Positions 1 through 11,421 of a stretch of DNA of 64,000 bases are shown here, piece after piece. The DNA is from Channa striata (lineage: Eukaryota > Chordata > Actinopteri > Anabantiformes > Channidae): NCBI GenBank assembly GCA_033026295.1, contig CM065173.1, positions 15,128,517-15,192,516 on the forward strand. Direction: 5' to 3'. The notes under the pieces are model-generated. The model saw only the letters and a program-made list of their open reading frames with translations, had not been told where the DNA came from and made no database searches. The position numbers were made by a program, and so were the translations under genes. Position 1 is the stretch's first letter, and every line of letters begins with the position of its first letter.

Positions 1-309
1 ACATTAGTGTGATGAGTGGAGGTGTTCATTATAGCGAGCTGCACGGCTCTGTTCAATGGACCAGAAATAAAGACGGGAAGAATTTGTAACAGGTTTCTGC
101 AATAGTCAGAAATATTCTGACACACTGGAGGGTTTCATTTTGTACACAGTGTAAAAGATCTTCAATACCATCTACAGATAATGAAACAATGTTAAAATCA
201 ATAACTAATAACCAGAAATGTACACACCACGTGTAACTATGCTCGGACAATATTCATTACACCTCCTGTGCCTAACTCAACCCATCGACATGGCTCCTTT
301 TTTTCCCAG

Positions 310-392
310 AGAGGAGATGTGACGCATTCTTCCCAACACAGAGGCTTCTGGGGCTGGCAGAGCTGGGCCTGATCCCAAGCCGGTGCCAGCAG
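310..392 (+). other. candidate internal exon (unidentified)
   Basis: An 83-base segment sits between a strong acceptor (T-rich tract ending TTTTTTCCCAG at 309) and a strong donor (CAG|GTGAGA at 392/393). One of three frames is open throughout, giving 27 codons after two leading bases and ending in phase 0; the other two frames have stops. The predicted peptide begins RRCDAFFPTQRLLGLAELGL and I recognise no family in it. The surrounding 280-540 block is GC-rich, which lowers stop frequency in every frame on both strands, so the open frame alone is weak evidence. It could be a real coding exon, a non-coding exon or chance. Confidence 0.22.
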
Positions 393-540
393 GTGAGATC
401 ATGGCAGCACGTGCGTCGCTGTAGGACTACTACACACAGGCAGCTGGCTGTTAACTAGCACGATGAGGCCGGCCTCCTCCCCGGCTCAGCCGCTGTTTTT
501 AGGGTAAAACACAGACGCCTTCTCCTTCTTCCTGTCTGGG

Positions 541-996
541 TGGATTCTTAGGATTTAGAACCCAAATGCTTTTTTTTTTACTATAATTTACTTGGTTGTT
601 GAGGTTCAAACTGTCCAATTTCTCGTGGTGATAATTTGCAATGAGAAGAACCCAGCACTTGCTTGATCATCAGAAATGGACATTTTGGCAGCAGGAGGAC
701 AAACTCAATCACTTGTACCTGTTTTATGATGCCATGTCTGCTCTCCCCTCTAAAGCTCATTCATATATCACCTTGGTATCTAATTGGTGTCAAAGTGATT
801 GCAGAAATTAATATTCATTCCTTGTTAAATCAAGCTTTTTTTAGGGGTCTGATTATGCAGCACATCATATCTGTCAGATATTCAGGACCTTCCCTCATCA
901 CTCATATCAGTCAACAGACACGCCCCTAACCTCTGTGCTTACTGGACAAGATTATTGGTCCACACCCAAGTCATCTTGGTTTTATACACCCCCAAG

Positions 997-1027
<31 letters not shown>

Positions 1028-4000
1028 CACACACGCAAACACATGCACACACAAACATATGTATGTTTGTATCTGATTGGTAGTTTTTAATTTTTCTTTT
1101 TCACAATTAATTCTCTACAAATGTCTTTGTACTCTAAGCTTTGAACAGACCCTGATTAAGGCTACAGGCCAACAGGCTTGCTCATAAAAAAGTTAGACAA
1201 TCTGCACGTGTTGCCAGCAGTTTGACCTTTTCTGAATTAAGTATTTCCACTGTGCAAGCTGATGTTATGTAATGATATCCAAACCTTCTGTAAACCAACT
1301 TTTTAACAAGGAAAACACATTTCACCTGTTACTGCAAAACATCTGTGGAGTAAAGCTTGGAATCTGCTGCACATATCCATATGCCACAACATCATTTATT
1401 TACAAAGCCGGACTGTGGCGGTAATCTGCTATCCACATGTACAGCATTTGTGCATGTTGAGCTTCAGGATGAGGTTCATTAGCAAAATGACTGCAGCTCC
1501 ACACACTTCTGTAACCTGAATCATCTCAGCCGTGGTTCAGCTACACAAACCATAGAGGCTAATGTAAAAACACAGTGGAAATTCATTCAGTGAATACCAA
1601 TTAAATAAACTGCTAGTGCTTTGCATGCACAGTGCACTTAATGGTACCTGAAAGCAAACTCATTGTTGCACCGCCCTGGTAGGAGGCTGAGGTTAAGCTC
1701 ACCTTTCCATGTGATGAAATATTCCATCAAGGTGTTGGACAATCAAATTTCAAATATACTCGGCCTCCTCCTTGTTAGGTGTATCCTTCTCTAATGCAGT
1801 TTGCAGTTGTTTCATTGACTTTGGAATGTGTCAAGACATGTTCCTCTGTATTGCTGAGGTGTGTTGTTTTTACACGAAAGTAAACTAATAAGAGGATTAG
1901 AATTAAAAATTTAATAAGGAGCTACTGGAGACGTTGGCAACAAAGCTTAAGGAATGTGGGTTTTTTTTTTATCAAGTTAGAGCCAGATCCAAAATAGAAT
2001 CTAGTATCAGAATTCATCCCTAATCATTATTAATGCCAACTACAAAGCTTTGCACTTCTATTAGATGAGACAGTGGGATAGAAAAAGAAATGTAGGGTAA
2101 GGAAAGAAATTGCCAGAAGAAGGAGAAATGCAAAGTCAGAAGTGAAACAATTTGCAGCAGTACTTATCTTCCATTTTGGTTATTGTGTTTAGGATAATTG
2201 GTTTGCAAACTGCATTTCTCTCTCACAGGTCAGTGGGTTGTTGAATTTAGAAAAAGGGGAGTCCTTGAGTCCAGAGCTCTGTTGGTAGCTTAAAGTTCAC
2301 GGCTTTCCTCTCAGGACTGGCTCATGACTGTATTCTCTTTCTATGAAAGTTATGGTCTGAGCGTCTCTGGCCCCCAAACAGGTAATTCATATGATGCCAG
2401 AAAACACCATTTGGAATATGGCTTGACATGCAGCAGGTTTTGCATTATTCAGCCACCTATGTTCTACAGTATAGTCCATTAGCGGTTTCACCAGTCTCCC
2501 TCCCAAAAATCCCACTATTCAGGTTTGTTCACACCCTGCGAACAGCTCCGCTGCCTTGCAGAAGCCAGCCAAGCTCACTCCTACCCTGAGATGTTAGCCT
2601 GGAAAACGTACACAGAGGATCAATTTGGAGGAACAAGAGTGCTTAAATACTGGCCAAAGTGAATGCAAAGTAATTTAGTGTCTGATGTATTTAGCCAAAG
2701 CAAAGTCTATTGATCCCTGGCAGACCACAGTAAGCAAACTAAACCTATAGGGCGGCTTTAAAAGACTAATATTGAGTCTACAGACCTTCATAGCTGGGAC
2801 AGCTATAAAGGTTCCACAAATCCAAAATCAAATAGTCAGTTCCGGGCCGATATTATCAAAACTGTATTTCCTGCACCTCATTTACAATATCATAGCCTTG
2901 CAGAGCATGTGACGAGTGCAACTAGTTCCAAACTAAAACAGCGTTTAGAAAGTTTAAATCTATATGTTTCAGAAAGTCTGTGCTGCGCAGGACTACGCTT
3001 CACTAATCTACATGCAGGGCAGGAGCACAGGCTATGCCTTTCCTGGCAGGAACTTTGGTTGCACTCAGTGAAATGAAGAGATCAAAGGAGTCTGGAGACG
3101 AAAACAAGAGGCCATCTGTCACACCATACATCCCTCCATGCTACGTCTGCCTCAACACCCACTTTTATTCCCTCGATGACTTCTATATAACACAAAAACC
3201 ATTTTCTCTGTTGACGAATGCTCCATATCGAGACTTGGCATCCTGTTTTCATTCAGTTTATGGATGTTACATTATTAATTACCGCTGCTTTCACATGCGT
3301 TTGATTCATAATTTCAGGTAAACTGTACTCATTATATCTGTGGCTGTAATACGAATTTTACTCCAAACTAATTTTATCTGAGTGGACATTTACATGTACA
3401 CAGTCACTGTATGTTGTCTGTCACTCAGGCTGAACTTGGCTGTCAGTTATTGGCAGTTGCATCTCTTTTAGTCCCTTGTACGAAGGATGAGAGGTGCTGT
3501 ATATTTTAAAACTAACTACTGTCCTACCTGTAGTGATGCTTTCTATTTAGCATATCTAGCCACGCTTTCTTCTTGCAGTTGATATGAACCTTATTCCAGA
3601 CTCTTGTGCTTTAGTCGTATTTGGATACAGCATGTAGACATTGTGTCTACTGAGAAAAATAGCTCTCTGTCTGTACACCTGCACTGACAGCTGTTCTGTA
3701 CAGGTCACCCTGAAGAGGATTCCGAGTTTAATGCTCTCAGCACATCACTTTTGCACCCACCATAAAAGGATGTCCTCTTGGATTTTACTACTCTTATAAA
3801 ACAGACAACGAGAACAGCATTTCATCCCACCACAAACACTGAAGCCTAACAGTATATCAGAAGCAAGCTTTCTGTAACTGATCTAGGCCCCACATTTGTC
3901 AAACCCGAAGGGTCTCCTCAGCTCATTTACTACCCTTATGTGCACAAACAATATGGCCGGAGGTAAAAACTCAGTAGGTTTATTAAAGAAACCCTTTCTG

Positions 4001-5989
4001 CTTGTGGAAGTGATTTATTCAAACCATTAGGAAGAATTAGTGGACTTGGTGTGATATGTTTTTTGCAGAGAGCCGGAACACTGTGACGAATGGCGAGACG
4101 TGGAGCAGAGGGCAGGGGTTTTAAAAACATCGGGGGTGCAGATTCATGGCTTCTCCTGGCGTGTGCCTTAGTTGCATGAATCCAACCACCTCAGTACACA
4201 AGACACATGTGCACACGCCGTGGTGTTGCAGTGCCAGGTTGGTTTAAAGTTTCATCAAGGCAAAGGAAGACTTTAAAGACCTTTCAGTGCCACTTGGAAT
4301 TAAATATATGACTTATGTCGCCTCTGAAATGAGGATGAAAAAAGGTCTCTACCTGACTGGGCTTATTTCTAAGCTGCTGAACTCTAAGCATTATTTAAAA
4401 CTCTTCAAGGACCTTTGAGTACTGTAGTATAGGTGAGAGACACCGTATAATTTATGATACAATAAGTACCTGCAGAGAAATTGATAAATCAGCTGAACTA
4501 GTCACTTAATGAAAAATGTCCAGAGAGCAATCAGATATATATTTTTAGACAATTAGAGCTGTGGCAAGGACGAACAAAATGAAGCCAATTGCATGTGTGC
4601 TGCTGTTTTTTTTCCATTTAGTGAAATGGTATATTATTTAAAAAGTCATATGGCCAGGTTGTTACAGTTTTGCAAAAAAAAGGAAGATTTTGGTCATAAA
4701 TTGTAAAGTCTCTTGTGTGATCGTGTCAATGACAAGGCTTAAGCAATTAAATCTGTAACCTTCACAGCATGTGAACCATTAGAATTTGGTTTTAATGAAC
4801 AATGATTTTGATTTAATGCATTAAATTCAGCCTCACACGATAACAATGCCACTTAAAAGCCGCCACTTTCTTTTAATCCCACTGCTGCGCTAAGTGCTGA
4901 GACTTTATTCACAAAAGGCCCCAAAGTAAGTGATTAGCAGGTAAAGCAAACACCAAACGATGAACTTTGCTGCAGCTGGAGAACAAACAGCATCCACCAC
5001 CATTCGTCCACTGGGAGAGACCCAGGCTTAGATGGAAGAAGAGAAGGAGACAAATGATTGATGCATGGAGAAATCAAGGAAGAGAGAAATGTTGAGTTAT
5101 TGAGAATAAGAGGAAGGACATGAAGGAAAGGGAATGAGAGAGGGAGACAGTTCCAAAGATAGACTGTTGGGAACGAGAATGTATAGCTTATGAAGGTATA
5201 AGAGGCAGCCTGGAGCATGGAGATGGAAGCATACATGAGTGTGCCGATGTGTAATCGGCCTGATGAGCCATGTTGGATAACAGTATGAGACAGGGCAGCT
5301 CCGGGTAAACCACTGCTACAATGCACTTGTAAGACACGCACAGGGCTGATTGCGTTTGTGCTCTTATTTATTTGCTTCACTCACACAGCCGGCAGACTCA
5401 GACACGGAAATAGGCAGGAAGAGTTTATTAGTCGGAAAACTGGCCCTTCAATTCAACCAATTCAAGACTCATGAAGCCAAATGAAAAGCAGCACAGTCCT
5501 AAAGACGCACTTAAGCCTGACGGACGTTCGTGTCAAAACAACAGCGGTGACCTTTCCTGTTTCCTATCCAGCGCTCCGACATACAGAGGTATTCACAGCA
5601 GCCTATCGACGGCCACATTCCCTCAGACTGTCAGCTGAGCTCAGCAGGATCATCGGGACGCGGCTGAGTTCAATGTTTGGCATTCAGCACTGCACCAGAT
5701 GAATTACCGTGCGTGTAGCGACACTTCAACACTTTCCTGACAACTTTATGCATCTCATTGTAATTTGACAGGATATTTATTCTGGGCCACTGGCTCCCTT
5801 CAGCGAAATTTGTGGCAGATTTGTGTTGGATTTTCAAAAAAATAGTGTTCATTATGCCAGATCAGCTGGAATCCTGAAGTGAAAGCCCTAAAGTTGTGCG
5901 TATAAAACTGGCATTTGCTTTGTGTAAAAGTATTCAGTGTCATATCTTTAGCACTAAAATTAAATAAACAAATTCATATTTCATAAACG
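541..5989. other. non-coding stretch, no gene recognised
   Basis: This stretch is AT-rich, low-CpG DNA with stops in all frames. It holds one TG/TA/CA repeat near 1,000 and nothing else I can name. The open frames at 3,034-3,321 (plus) and 4,934-5,380 (minus) have no recognisable domain and no coding-like codon bias. Confidence 0.6.
997..1034. repeat. composite (TG)n-TATATA-(CA)n microsatellite
   Basis: A (TG) run of about 24 bases passes through ATATAT into a (CA) run, so the centre (about 1,013-1,034) is a perfect palindrome. Alternating purine-pyrimidine DNA of this kind can adopt Z-DNA or cruciform structure. Imperfect CA-rich sequence continues to about 1,055. Confidence 0.95.
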
Positions 5990-6419
5990 GACAGCATGCC
6001 AACGCCATAAGGACACTTCTGTGTTCCTAACAAAACGCAAATAAGCGAACCGTCTGTGCGTGAAGTCGCAGAAAGCCTGCAGCTCCCCATCTGAGCCGGG
6101 ACCAGCCCCGAATCAGGCCGAGGGTTAACGCTCCACGGGAGCAACACATGGGTCAGTCCGTCCGACAACGGCGGGGATGCCCAAACTGCGGTCCGCGGCC
6201 GGCCACCGGTCTTACGGCAGCTACAGGGAATTTCGCTCTATTCGCTGAGTGAACGGAACGTCTCAGTGTTTCTTCAAGCAGACATATTTCTCCACACATG
6301 ACATTTTAATAACTGGGTCCGCGTGACTACAAGATTTTCCCAAAGATGAAAGGAGCAGAGAGCGTCTCCAATAACGCAGCGAGGGTGTAAGTTTGAAGGC
6401 TGGAGACATGTGTTCCTAC

Positions 6420-6428
6420 CTCAGACAT
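6420..6428 (-). CDS. candidate start codon and end of a minus-strand first exon
   Basis: On the minus strand an ATG at 6,428 (A at -3) is followed by two codons (Ser, Glu) and then a donor, GAG|GTAGGAAC. This would be a mini coding start, Met-Ser-Glu, ending in phase 0, with CpG-rich 5' UTR upstream (higher coordinates). Such short first coding parts are common in large vertebrate genes. No downstream exon could be assigned, so the product is unknown. Confidence 0.25.
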
Positions 6429-6545
6429 GTTCGACTCGGGTCCATTCACGGGAACGCTCAAGGCAAACACACCGAGAAAATCCCAGACGGATTCTGGAGG
6501 AAAAACCGAACCCTCGGATCCAGACACACAGGGGACGGTGAGGGA

Positions 6546-6557
6546 GGGGGGGGGGGG
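6546..6557. repeat. G homopolymer run
   Basis: Twelve consecutive G on plus, within the CpG island and just inside the intron predicted on minus; possible G-quadruplex contributor. Confidence 0.9.
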
Positions 6558-6572
6558 CTTTCAGACACCTAC

Positions 6573-6608
6573 CAGCTTTACATGCCGAACGCTCCTTCCT
6601 TCAGTCAT
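6573..6608 (-). CDS. candidate alternative first coding exon, minus strand
   Basis: On the minus strand an ATG at 6,608 (A at -3) opens twelve codons, MTEGRSVRHVKL, ending exactly at a donor CTG|GTAGGTGT (GT at 6,572-6,571) in phase 0. The upstream sequence is CpG-rich and carries the (CT)n tract. It could be an alternative start of the same transcript unit as the ATG at 6,428, because both leave phase 0. I do not recognise the peptide. Chance occurrence is possible for an ORF this short. Confidence 0.28.
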
Positions 6609-6652
6609 CTTGGAATCAGCCGGAGACCAACTTGGGAGAAACACACGCGCGT

Positions 6653-6656
6653 GGAG

Positions 6657-6697
<41 letters not shown>
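6653..6697. repeat. (GA)n microsatellite
   Basis: Nearly perfect GA dinucleotide tract inside the CpG island. On the minus strand it reads (TC)n in the presumed 5' UTR. It is the cause of several spurious Arg/Glu and Ser/Leu open frames here. Confidence 0.95.
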
Positions 6698-6702
<5 letters not shown>

Positions 6703-6812
6703 GCTTGAACCGGAGCCGGGACTCGAACGTGTTTCCAGCAGCGCGGCGCGAAAGCTGCGCTGCTCCGCTGGCGACGGCTCCCAGGCAAGTGGAATATTCA
6801 AGTTTGGAAAAA

Positions 6813-6821
6813 CGAGAGAGC

Positions 6822-6854
<33 letters not shown>

Positions 6855-6855
6855 G
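6813..6855. repeat. second (GA)n microsatellite, imperfect
   Basis: GA tract interrupted by CGAG and ACAG units, about 120 bases from the first GA tract. Both lie in the same CpG-rich block. Confidence 0.93.
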
Positions 6856-6930
6856 GGCCAGACAATCACAGGAAAGCGGCTCCTCCTACCCTCACAATCC
6901 AAAAAGCAAAAGCAGCTGAGCAGAGCCGGA

Positions 6931-8002
6931 CCCCTTAAACCGAACTGGAAGTCCAGCACACCTCACACTCACTCAGACAGATAAGAACTGGATCATCAGG
7001 TTTCAATCTGAGGGCAAACTGCAGCTATGGCAAACATGTAATGAAGCTAATTCGTTACCGTAGCAACCGATGCTGCCACACAGTTGGGTCACAAACTTTA
7101 ATTGATATTAGCAGAGATGACAGCCGTTATTCAGCCTGGATGAAGAATGAATTAATGACCACGATCACTCCGTGCGTTCTTATTCTGGAAACTGATGCAA
7201 TCCTGGGTAATAAAGTGGTAGAAATTAAAAGTCCTTCTGTCAGTAAGTAAAACAAGGAGGTAAGATCATGTTCAATTGCTTAAAGGCCCAAAGGCGGCAG
7301 TGAGAATTTTATTAAATTTAATTTTGGCCAAAAGTGGTTTATTATAATAGCTACATCTCACTTTGATTTCTTGGACTAGTTACATGTGTATATGACATGC
7401 GTGTATGAACCTGGCAAAGAATGTTTGTGTCATTTAGTCTTTATGTATAACACAGATTGTTCGTTGCTTAATGGCAGTTAATTCATCTCACATCTGACAC
7501 ATCATACAGATCTATTGCAAACACATATCAGCAATTTACTGTAGCTCAGTGCTGGGGAGCTGGGTGTGCTCTCTGTGGCTGCAGGCGTGTGTTATGTTGC
7601 TTTGGTGCCTGTGATTCTGTGTGTGTGAGTGTGTGTGTGTGAGTGTGTGTGTGTGTGTGCACATGCTTGGAAACAGCAGAGGTTAGGAGGTTTTTCAGGG
7701 ATTTCCAGCAAACTGCTCTAGCATTTTGTTGCTGCTCTCGCCCAGCCAATCCTGCACCTGTCTGACAAAAACACAGCTTGGAACACAATTTCTTCCCAGT
7801 GCACCAGTCTCTACACGAGGGCCACATGTGGACTCATAACAGGAGAAAAACTGTCACTTGGAACCGAACACGTTTTAGCCTCTAAAGGGTGTGTTTGACA
7901 TTTTAAATACTGTCGGTAAAGTTTTAAGACTAACAGTGTTTGCAGGCCAGGGTTTGGAAGGATCAGTGAAGGCGGAGCCCTGTGAGCCGCCGTGGGTAAC
8001 GA
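6931..8002. other. non-coding flank with a TG microsatellite
   Basis: No gene recognised. It contains an interrupted (TG)n tract at 7,617-7,659. GC content rises again towards 7,930-8,000, just before the reading frame at 8,003. Confidence 0.55.
7617..7659. repeat. (TG)n microsatellite with GAG interruptions
   Basis: TG dinucleotide tract broken by two GAG units. Confidence 0.94.
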
Positions 8003-8203
8003 GTGCCAGACGAGGTGTGGCCTGACAAGCAGGTGCGCTTTACAACTGTCAACTACAGCCACCACAAATCGTCTGAGCGCCTGTTTCTGCTGTCTGTCTG
8101 CATCGCTCTGCTCTGTCTGGTCGACTGTCTGTCATCTGCCGGCTGCTATGTTTGGTTTTCCACCAACATACTGGAGAATCTTGTCACTGAGAAGCCAAGG
8201 TGA
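8003..8203 (+). CDS. candidate coding exon or relic: N-terminus of a type II single-pass membrane protein
   Basis: This open frame of 66 codons has coding-like codon use (Leu mostly CTG; many third-position G or C), unlike surrounding frames. The peptide begins PDEVWPDKQVRFTTVNYSHH, then a basic KSSER. A 26-residue hydrophobic segment follows (about residues 27-52, LFLLSVCIALLC...), then a short polar tail. That order (charged cytosolic head, basic residues, membrane segment) fits a signal-anchor type II protein. The frame starts at GTG with a stop six bases upstream, so either the ATG has decayed or the start is elsewhere. It ends in TGA, or at a moderate donor AAG|GTGACG at 8,199. I cannot name the family. 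A CTGT-rich stretch under the hydrophobic segment is a caution: simple sequence can mimic a membrane helix. Confidence 0.33.
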   Translation: MPDEVWPDKQVRFTTVNYSHHKSSERLFLLSVCIALLCLVDCLSSAGCYVWFSTNILENLVTEKPR

Positions 8204-9681
8204 CGTTATCAGCCTAACGGGTAGTCGCTCCAATCCACACAAACTGTGTGCCAACTGCAAGAGTGTGATTTTTTTTAAGTGTAGCTTACTAAACAATATG
8301 CTTCAGAGTTGAACTGAGTGTGTCCTAATATAGCACATAGCCGTTCTTTTTCCTTTTCGAAACTCTCTAACGTTGAATTTTCACATATTTTCTGTATGCG
8401 ATTAGAATTCATTAAAAGAACATGTTTTCATGAGCACATGGTTTGAGCAAGTGAATATTAAAATTTAATTCCCAGCGAGGGTATTTTAGATTTTAATAGG
8501 TCTTTTACTTATTGAGCCGGACAGAATGGTTGGCTGATTGACTGCACAGACTTAGCCTGGATCCAGCCCCAGGCATCCATCAGCCCTGTCTTTATTCACA
8601 TTTCCTAACTGACCACGTGGACATCTGAATCTTGTGACGGGCAGTCGTCTCCTTTGAAGTCAGCTTCAACGTCCGCGAAATTAAGGGAACTCTGCAATTT
8701 GAGCGGCGGACTGTACTAATGTATGTTTGGTGCAGTGATGTGATTGGTCAGAGGATTGTTGGTGACATTTTCAAATCAGCCAGTTTCATTTTCTTCTGAA
8801 ACCATAGTCTCTATGTAACTTAATCCACTTACGCTCATTTGCTACTGTATCATACATCCATGTGATGTCGCTGATAAAGCAAAGTCTGGCATCTATTTCA
8901 GATATTCAGCTTGTGTGTGCCGTTACACGCGCATGATGCATTTCCAGTTCTCCCATTTGGTTACGGATTTGTGCGTAAGACTGGCTCCACGCTGCTTGGT
9001 GCTGAAAGAATGTTTCTCAATGTCACTTGCTGCTGTACCTCTCAGCCACCTGTAAGCTTTGAATCCATGTTCCCTTGAGGGGAAGATGTAATTGTCAATC
9101 CTCCTTGCCCGAGTTTGCTGCTTCTTTTGAAGGAAACGATGAGGTAGGACCCAAAAAATGCCCTGAATCAGTGCTATACATAGTCTACATTTACTGCATA
9201 TAATAACCCAATCAGTTCCATGTGAACTGACTAAGATTGTTTCACTGTCTGAATGAATTTGGCATTGAGAATATATCGGGAATATTGGAGCTTCAATTTT
9301 CATGACATCTAAAATCCCTTTTAAACAAAAAAAGTTTTTGCTTTGCCACTTTGCTGGGACGTTGGCTACACTGATATCACTGTACATGCAGGGCAAATGT
9401 GAACTGAATCACTAAATAGAGTATTAAAATAAAAAAAGAGATGCCTTAGAAAACAAAACACAATAAAAAGTGTGATGAATACTTATGAAAGACCAGAGGG
9501 CCGGTGACAGAATGAGGACAGGCTGGAGCACTGAGGCTGCTGTAGACAGTAAACACACTGACCACTGGAGACTTGGCCTCTCTATTGTGCTACTGTGGCC
9601 CAGGCATGGGGCATATTACACATCAAATTATCATCAGTGCCAGTACTTAACATTTGTATGTGATTGTGTGTGTTTCTAACA

Positions 9682-9708
9682 TACACACACACACACACAC
9701 ACACACAC
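9682..9708. repeat. (CA)n microsatellite
   Basis: About 13 perfect CA units. Confidence 0.95.
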
Positions 9709-10756
9709 TATCACGCACTTAGAAGTGCACACTTGCAGGGCAAATCACCAACACCACCAAACGGTGTGTGTCCAGAGGAAATGCATCAGCTCCTCTTTTC
9801 CTCTTTCCTCTCCCACCCCTCAGCCCACAGCTCATCAGGGACTTATTGTACAGCCCAGTCTGTCTGTGTACTGCAGCACCATGAAGTGATTGGGGAAAAA
9901 CGCTCACTGCAGAGACCTAAAAAAAACCTTTGTTCCCTTCAGAACATAGGAAGTTTTGGCCGAGTGCAAAAACCTCAAGAGAGTGTTCCCATGTTGTTCA
10001 GTATTCTGTGCCTGGACGCATTTCTTTTTATTGTGGTTGCGCTAATATATATGCTGCTCAGTAATCATGGCGATCATTTTATTTCACTCAAATTTTACTG
10101 ACGTGGAAGCATTTTTTTTTTATTACAAATGCACTGTGTTAGGGCTATGTAAGGGATATGTCATAGAGGACTGTGAACATTTGACGCTGTCTCACTTACC
10201 TTTGGCAACAAATATACAAGTAATCAAACAACAGAGCATCCCAGATCAGAACAAAATTAGCTTCATGTTTTAAACTGTTACATGTAATATAACAGATATT
10301 TGAATTTTGTCAGATGTGGCATATCCTGGCCATCTTTTTTCCAGTTTTGATAACATTCCAGGAAATTAATTAATAAAATAAATGTGTTGTTGGGGTGTAG
10401 TATCGCTCCAACAGCTGCCCATTAGTTTCACAGAGGCTCAGACAATCAGAATTTGTTTGCCACTAAAGTCAGGGTGCCATTATATGTTAATTGTTATCTC
10501 CACAGAATTCTGTACACACTTCATTCTTAGAAGTCCATAAAGTCAGCGATAAACAAGCTGGTCAGTTACTAAAACATTAATGTGTATAACTATTTGTTGT
10601 ACAAGTGTCCATAATGTCAGTTACTCTATTTTCTTAAATATAGAAACTGAAGGGATGTTGGTGTTCATGGTTAGAATAAAAAACTTTGGATTTGATAGTA
10701 TAAACCAAACTAAAGCAGCGCTGTGTCCTTTGAATGGCAATGGCTTTGCATCTGCA

Positions 10757-10780
10757 TGTGTGTGTGTGTGTGTGTGTGTG
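10757..10780. repeat. (TG)n microsatellite
   Basis: About 12 perfect TG units. Confidence 0.95.
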
Positions 10781-11160
10781 CATATGAATGTGCATGGGCT
10801 CAGGAGAGGGAATCGCCAGACTTTCTTATCATAGTCACATTTGCCTTCTTCACCCTCTGGCTCCACACCAAGACATACTGGAGCCAAACTCAAGCTGTCC
10901 ACAAACATAGAGCCAAATCCCAGGAGTGACTACTGCTGTCTGCTAATACACAAAGATTGAGAAAAATAAAATGAAATTATAAAACTGACAATGGTTAAAT
11001 AAAAAGTTCACTTTGCTTATTTTGAGTTAACCTGAATAGGTAGAGTAATATTCCGCGTGTGAGCGGGTTAGTGAGAGAGTTATAGAGGCACCGCATGCAG
11101 TACTGCAAAACACAATAAAAGAAGAAATGAGAAGAATTCCAGTTAAAAATAGAATAATAG

Positions 11161-11190
11161 ACTGATCAGCCACAACATTAACACTGTCAT
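11161..11190 (+). mobile_element. terminal remnant resembling a Tc1-like transposon
   Basis: The sequence begins ACTGATCAGCCACAACATTA. This matches, from memory, the end of a Tc1-like element family common in teleosts (consensus-like ACTGATCAGCCATAACATTA). Similarity fades after about 30 bases and no transposase frame follows, so at most a terminal fragment survives. Confidence 0.45.
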
Positions 11191-11245
11191 GGAGGTCAGA
11201 TCAAAACGGTGTGCAGCTCCACAGCCCTATCCGCTGTGTACAGAG

Positions 11246-11360
11246 GTGGCAAACAAACTCAATACTTAAGTAACGGTGCAAGTATCGGCCAAAATGTTTT
11301 AAAGGACAAAGGAGATGATTTTTATTTCACTTAAAGCACAAAATAACAAGTACTCCACTA
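11246..11360. repeat. possible degraded dispersed teleost repeat
   Basis: The words AGAGGTGGCAAACAAACTCA, ACTTAAGTAA and AAGTACTCCACTA resemble a common fish repeat rich in ACTTAAGTA and TACTCCACTA motifs. Degradation is heavy and the boundaries are unclear. Confidence 0.3.
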
Positions 11361-11421
11361 AGAAACCAATGCATTTTAAACTGATTATCGCAAATATGTA
11401 CAGCAATTAATTAAAAAATTA

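Larger units (their letters stand above)
5990..6930 (-). promoter_or_regulatory. CpG-rich promoter island, probably firing leftward
   Basis: CpG is strongly enriched compared with the rest of the window, for example around 6,170-6,260 and 6,700-6,790. The island contains two long GA/CT tracts and a G run, as often seen in vertebrate 5' regions. On the minus strand it holds two good splice donors: CTG|GTAGGT after 6,573 and GAG|GTAGGA after 6,420. Each is preceded by an ATG with A at -3 (at 6,608 and 6,428). No TATA box was seen. A GC-type plus-strand donor (CCCAG|GCAAGT at 6,784) means divergent transcription cannot be excluded. Promoter status is inferred from composition and splice sites. 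Confidence 0.6.
8204..11160. other. non-coding stretch, no gene recognised
   Basis: AT-rich with two microsatellites (9,682-9,708 and 10,757-10,780). A consensus-perfect donor (AAG|GTAAGT) lies on the minus strand at 10,200/10,199 with no convincing partner exon. The 157-codon minus frame at 8,923-9,396 has no recognisable domain. Confidence 0.55.

Noticed and set aside
4736..4750. ATTGCTTAAG on minus, resembling part of miR-137
   Set aside because: Only ten bases match, and no complementary arm forms a precursor hairpin.
4934..5380. 148-codon minus-strand frame
   Set aside because: Ser/Leu/Pro-rich because the plus strand is purine-biased; no domain.
6393..6938. Longest open frame in the window (181 codons, plus) and several overlapping frames
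   Set aside because: They are created by the two GA/CT tracts (Arg-Glu or Ser-Leu repeats) in the CpG island and have no domain.
8923..9396. 157-codon minus-strand frame
   Set aside because: No recognisable domain, no codon bias, no splice support. A few frames of this length are expected by chance in 128,000 codons of six-frame sequence.
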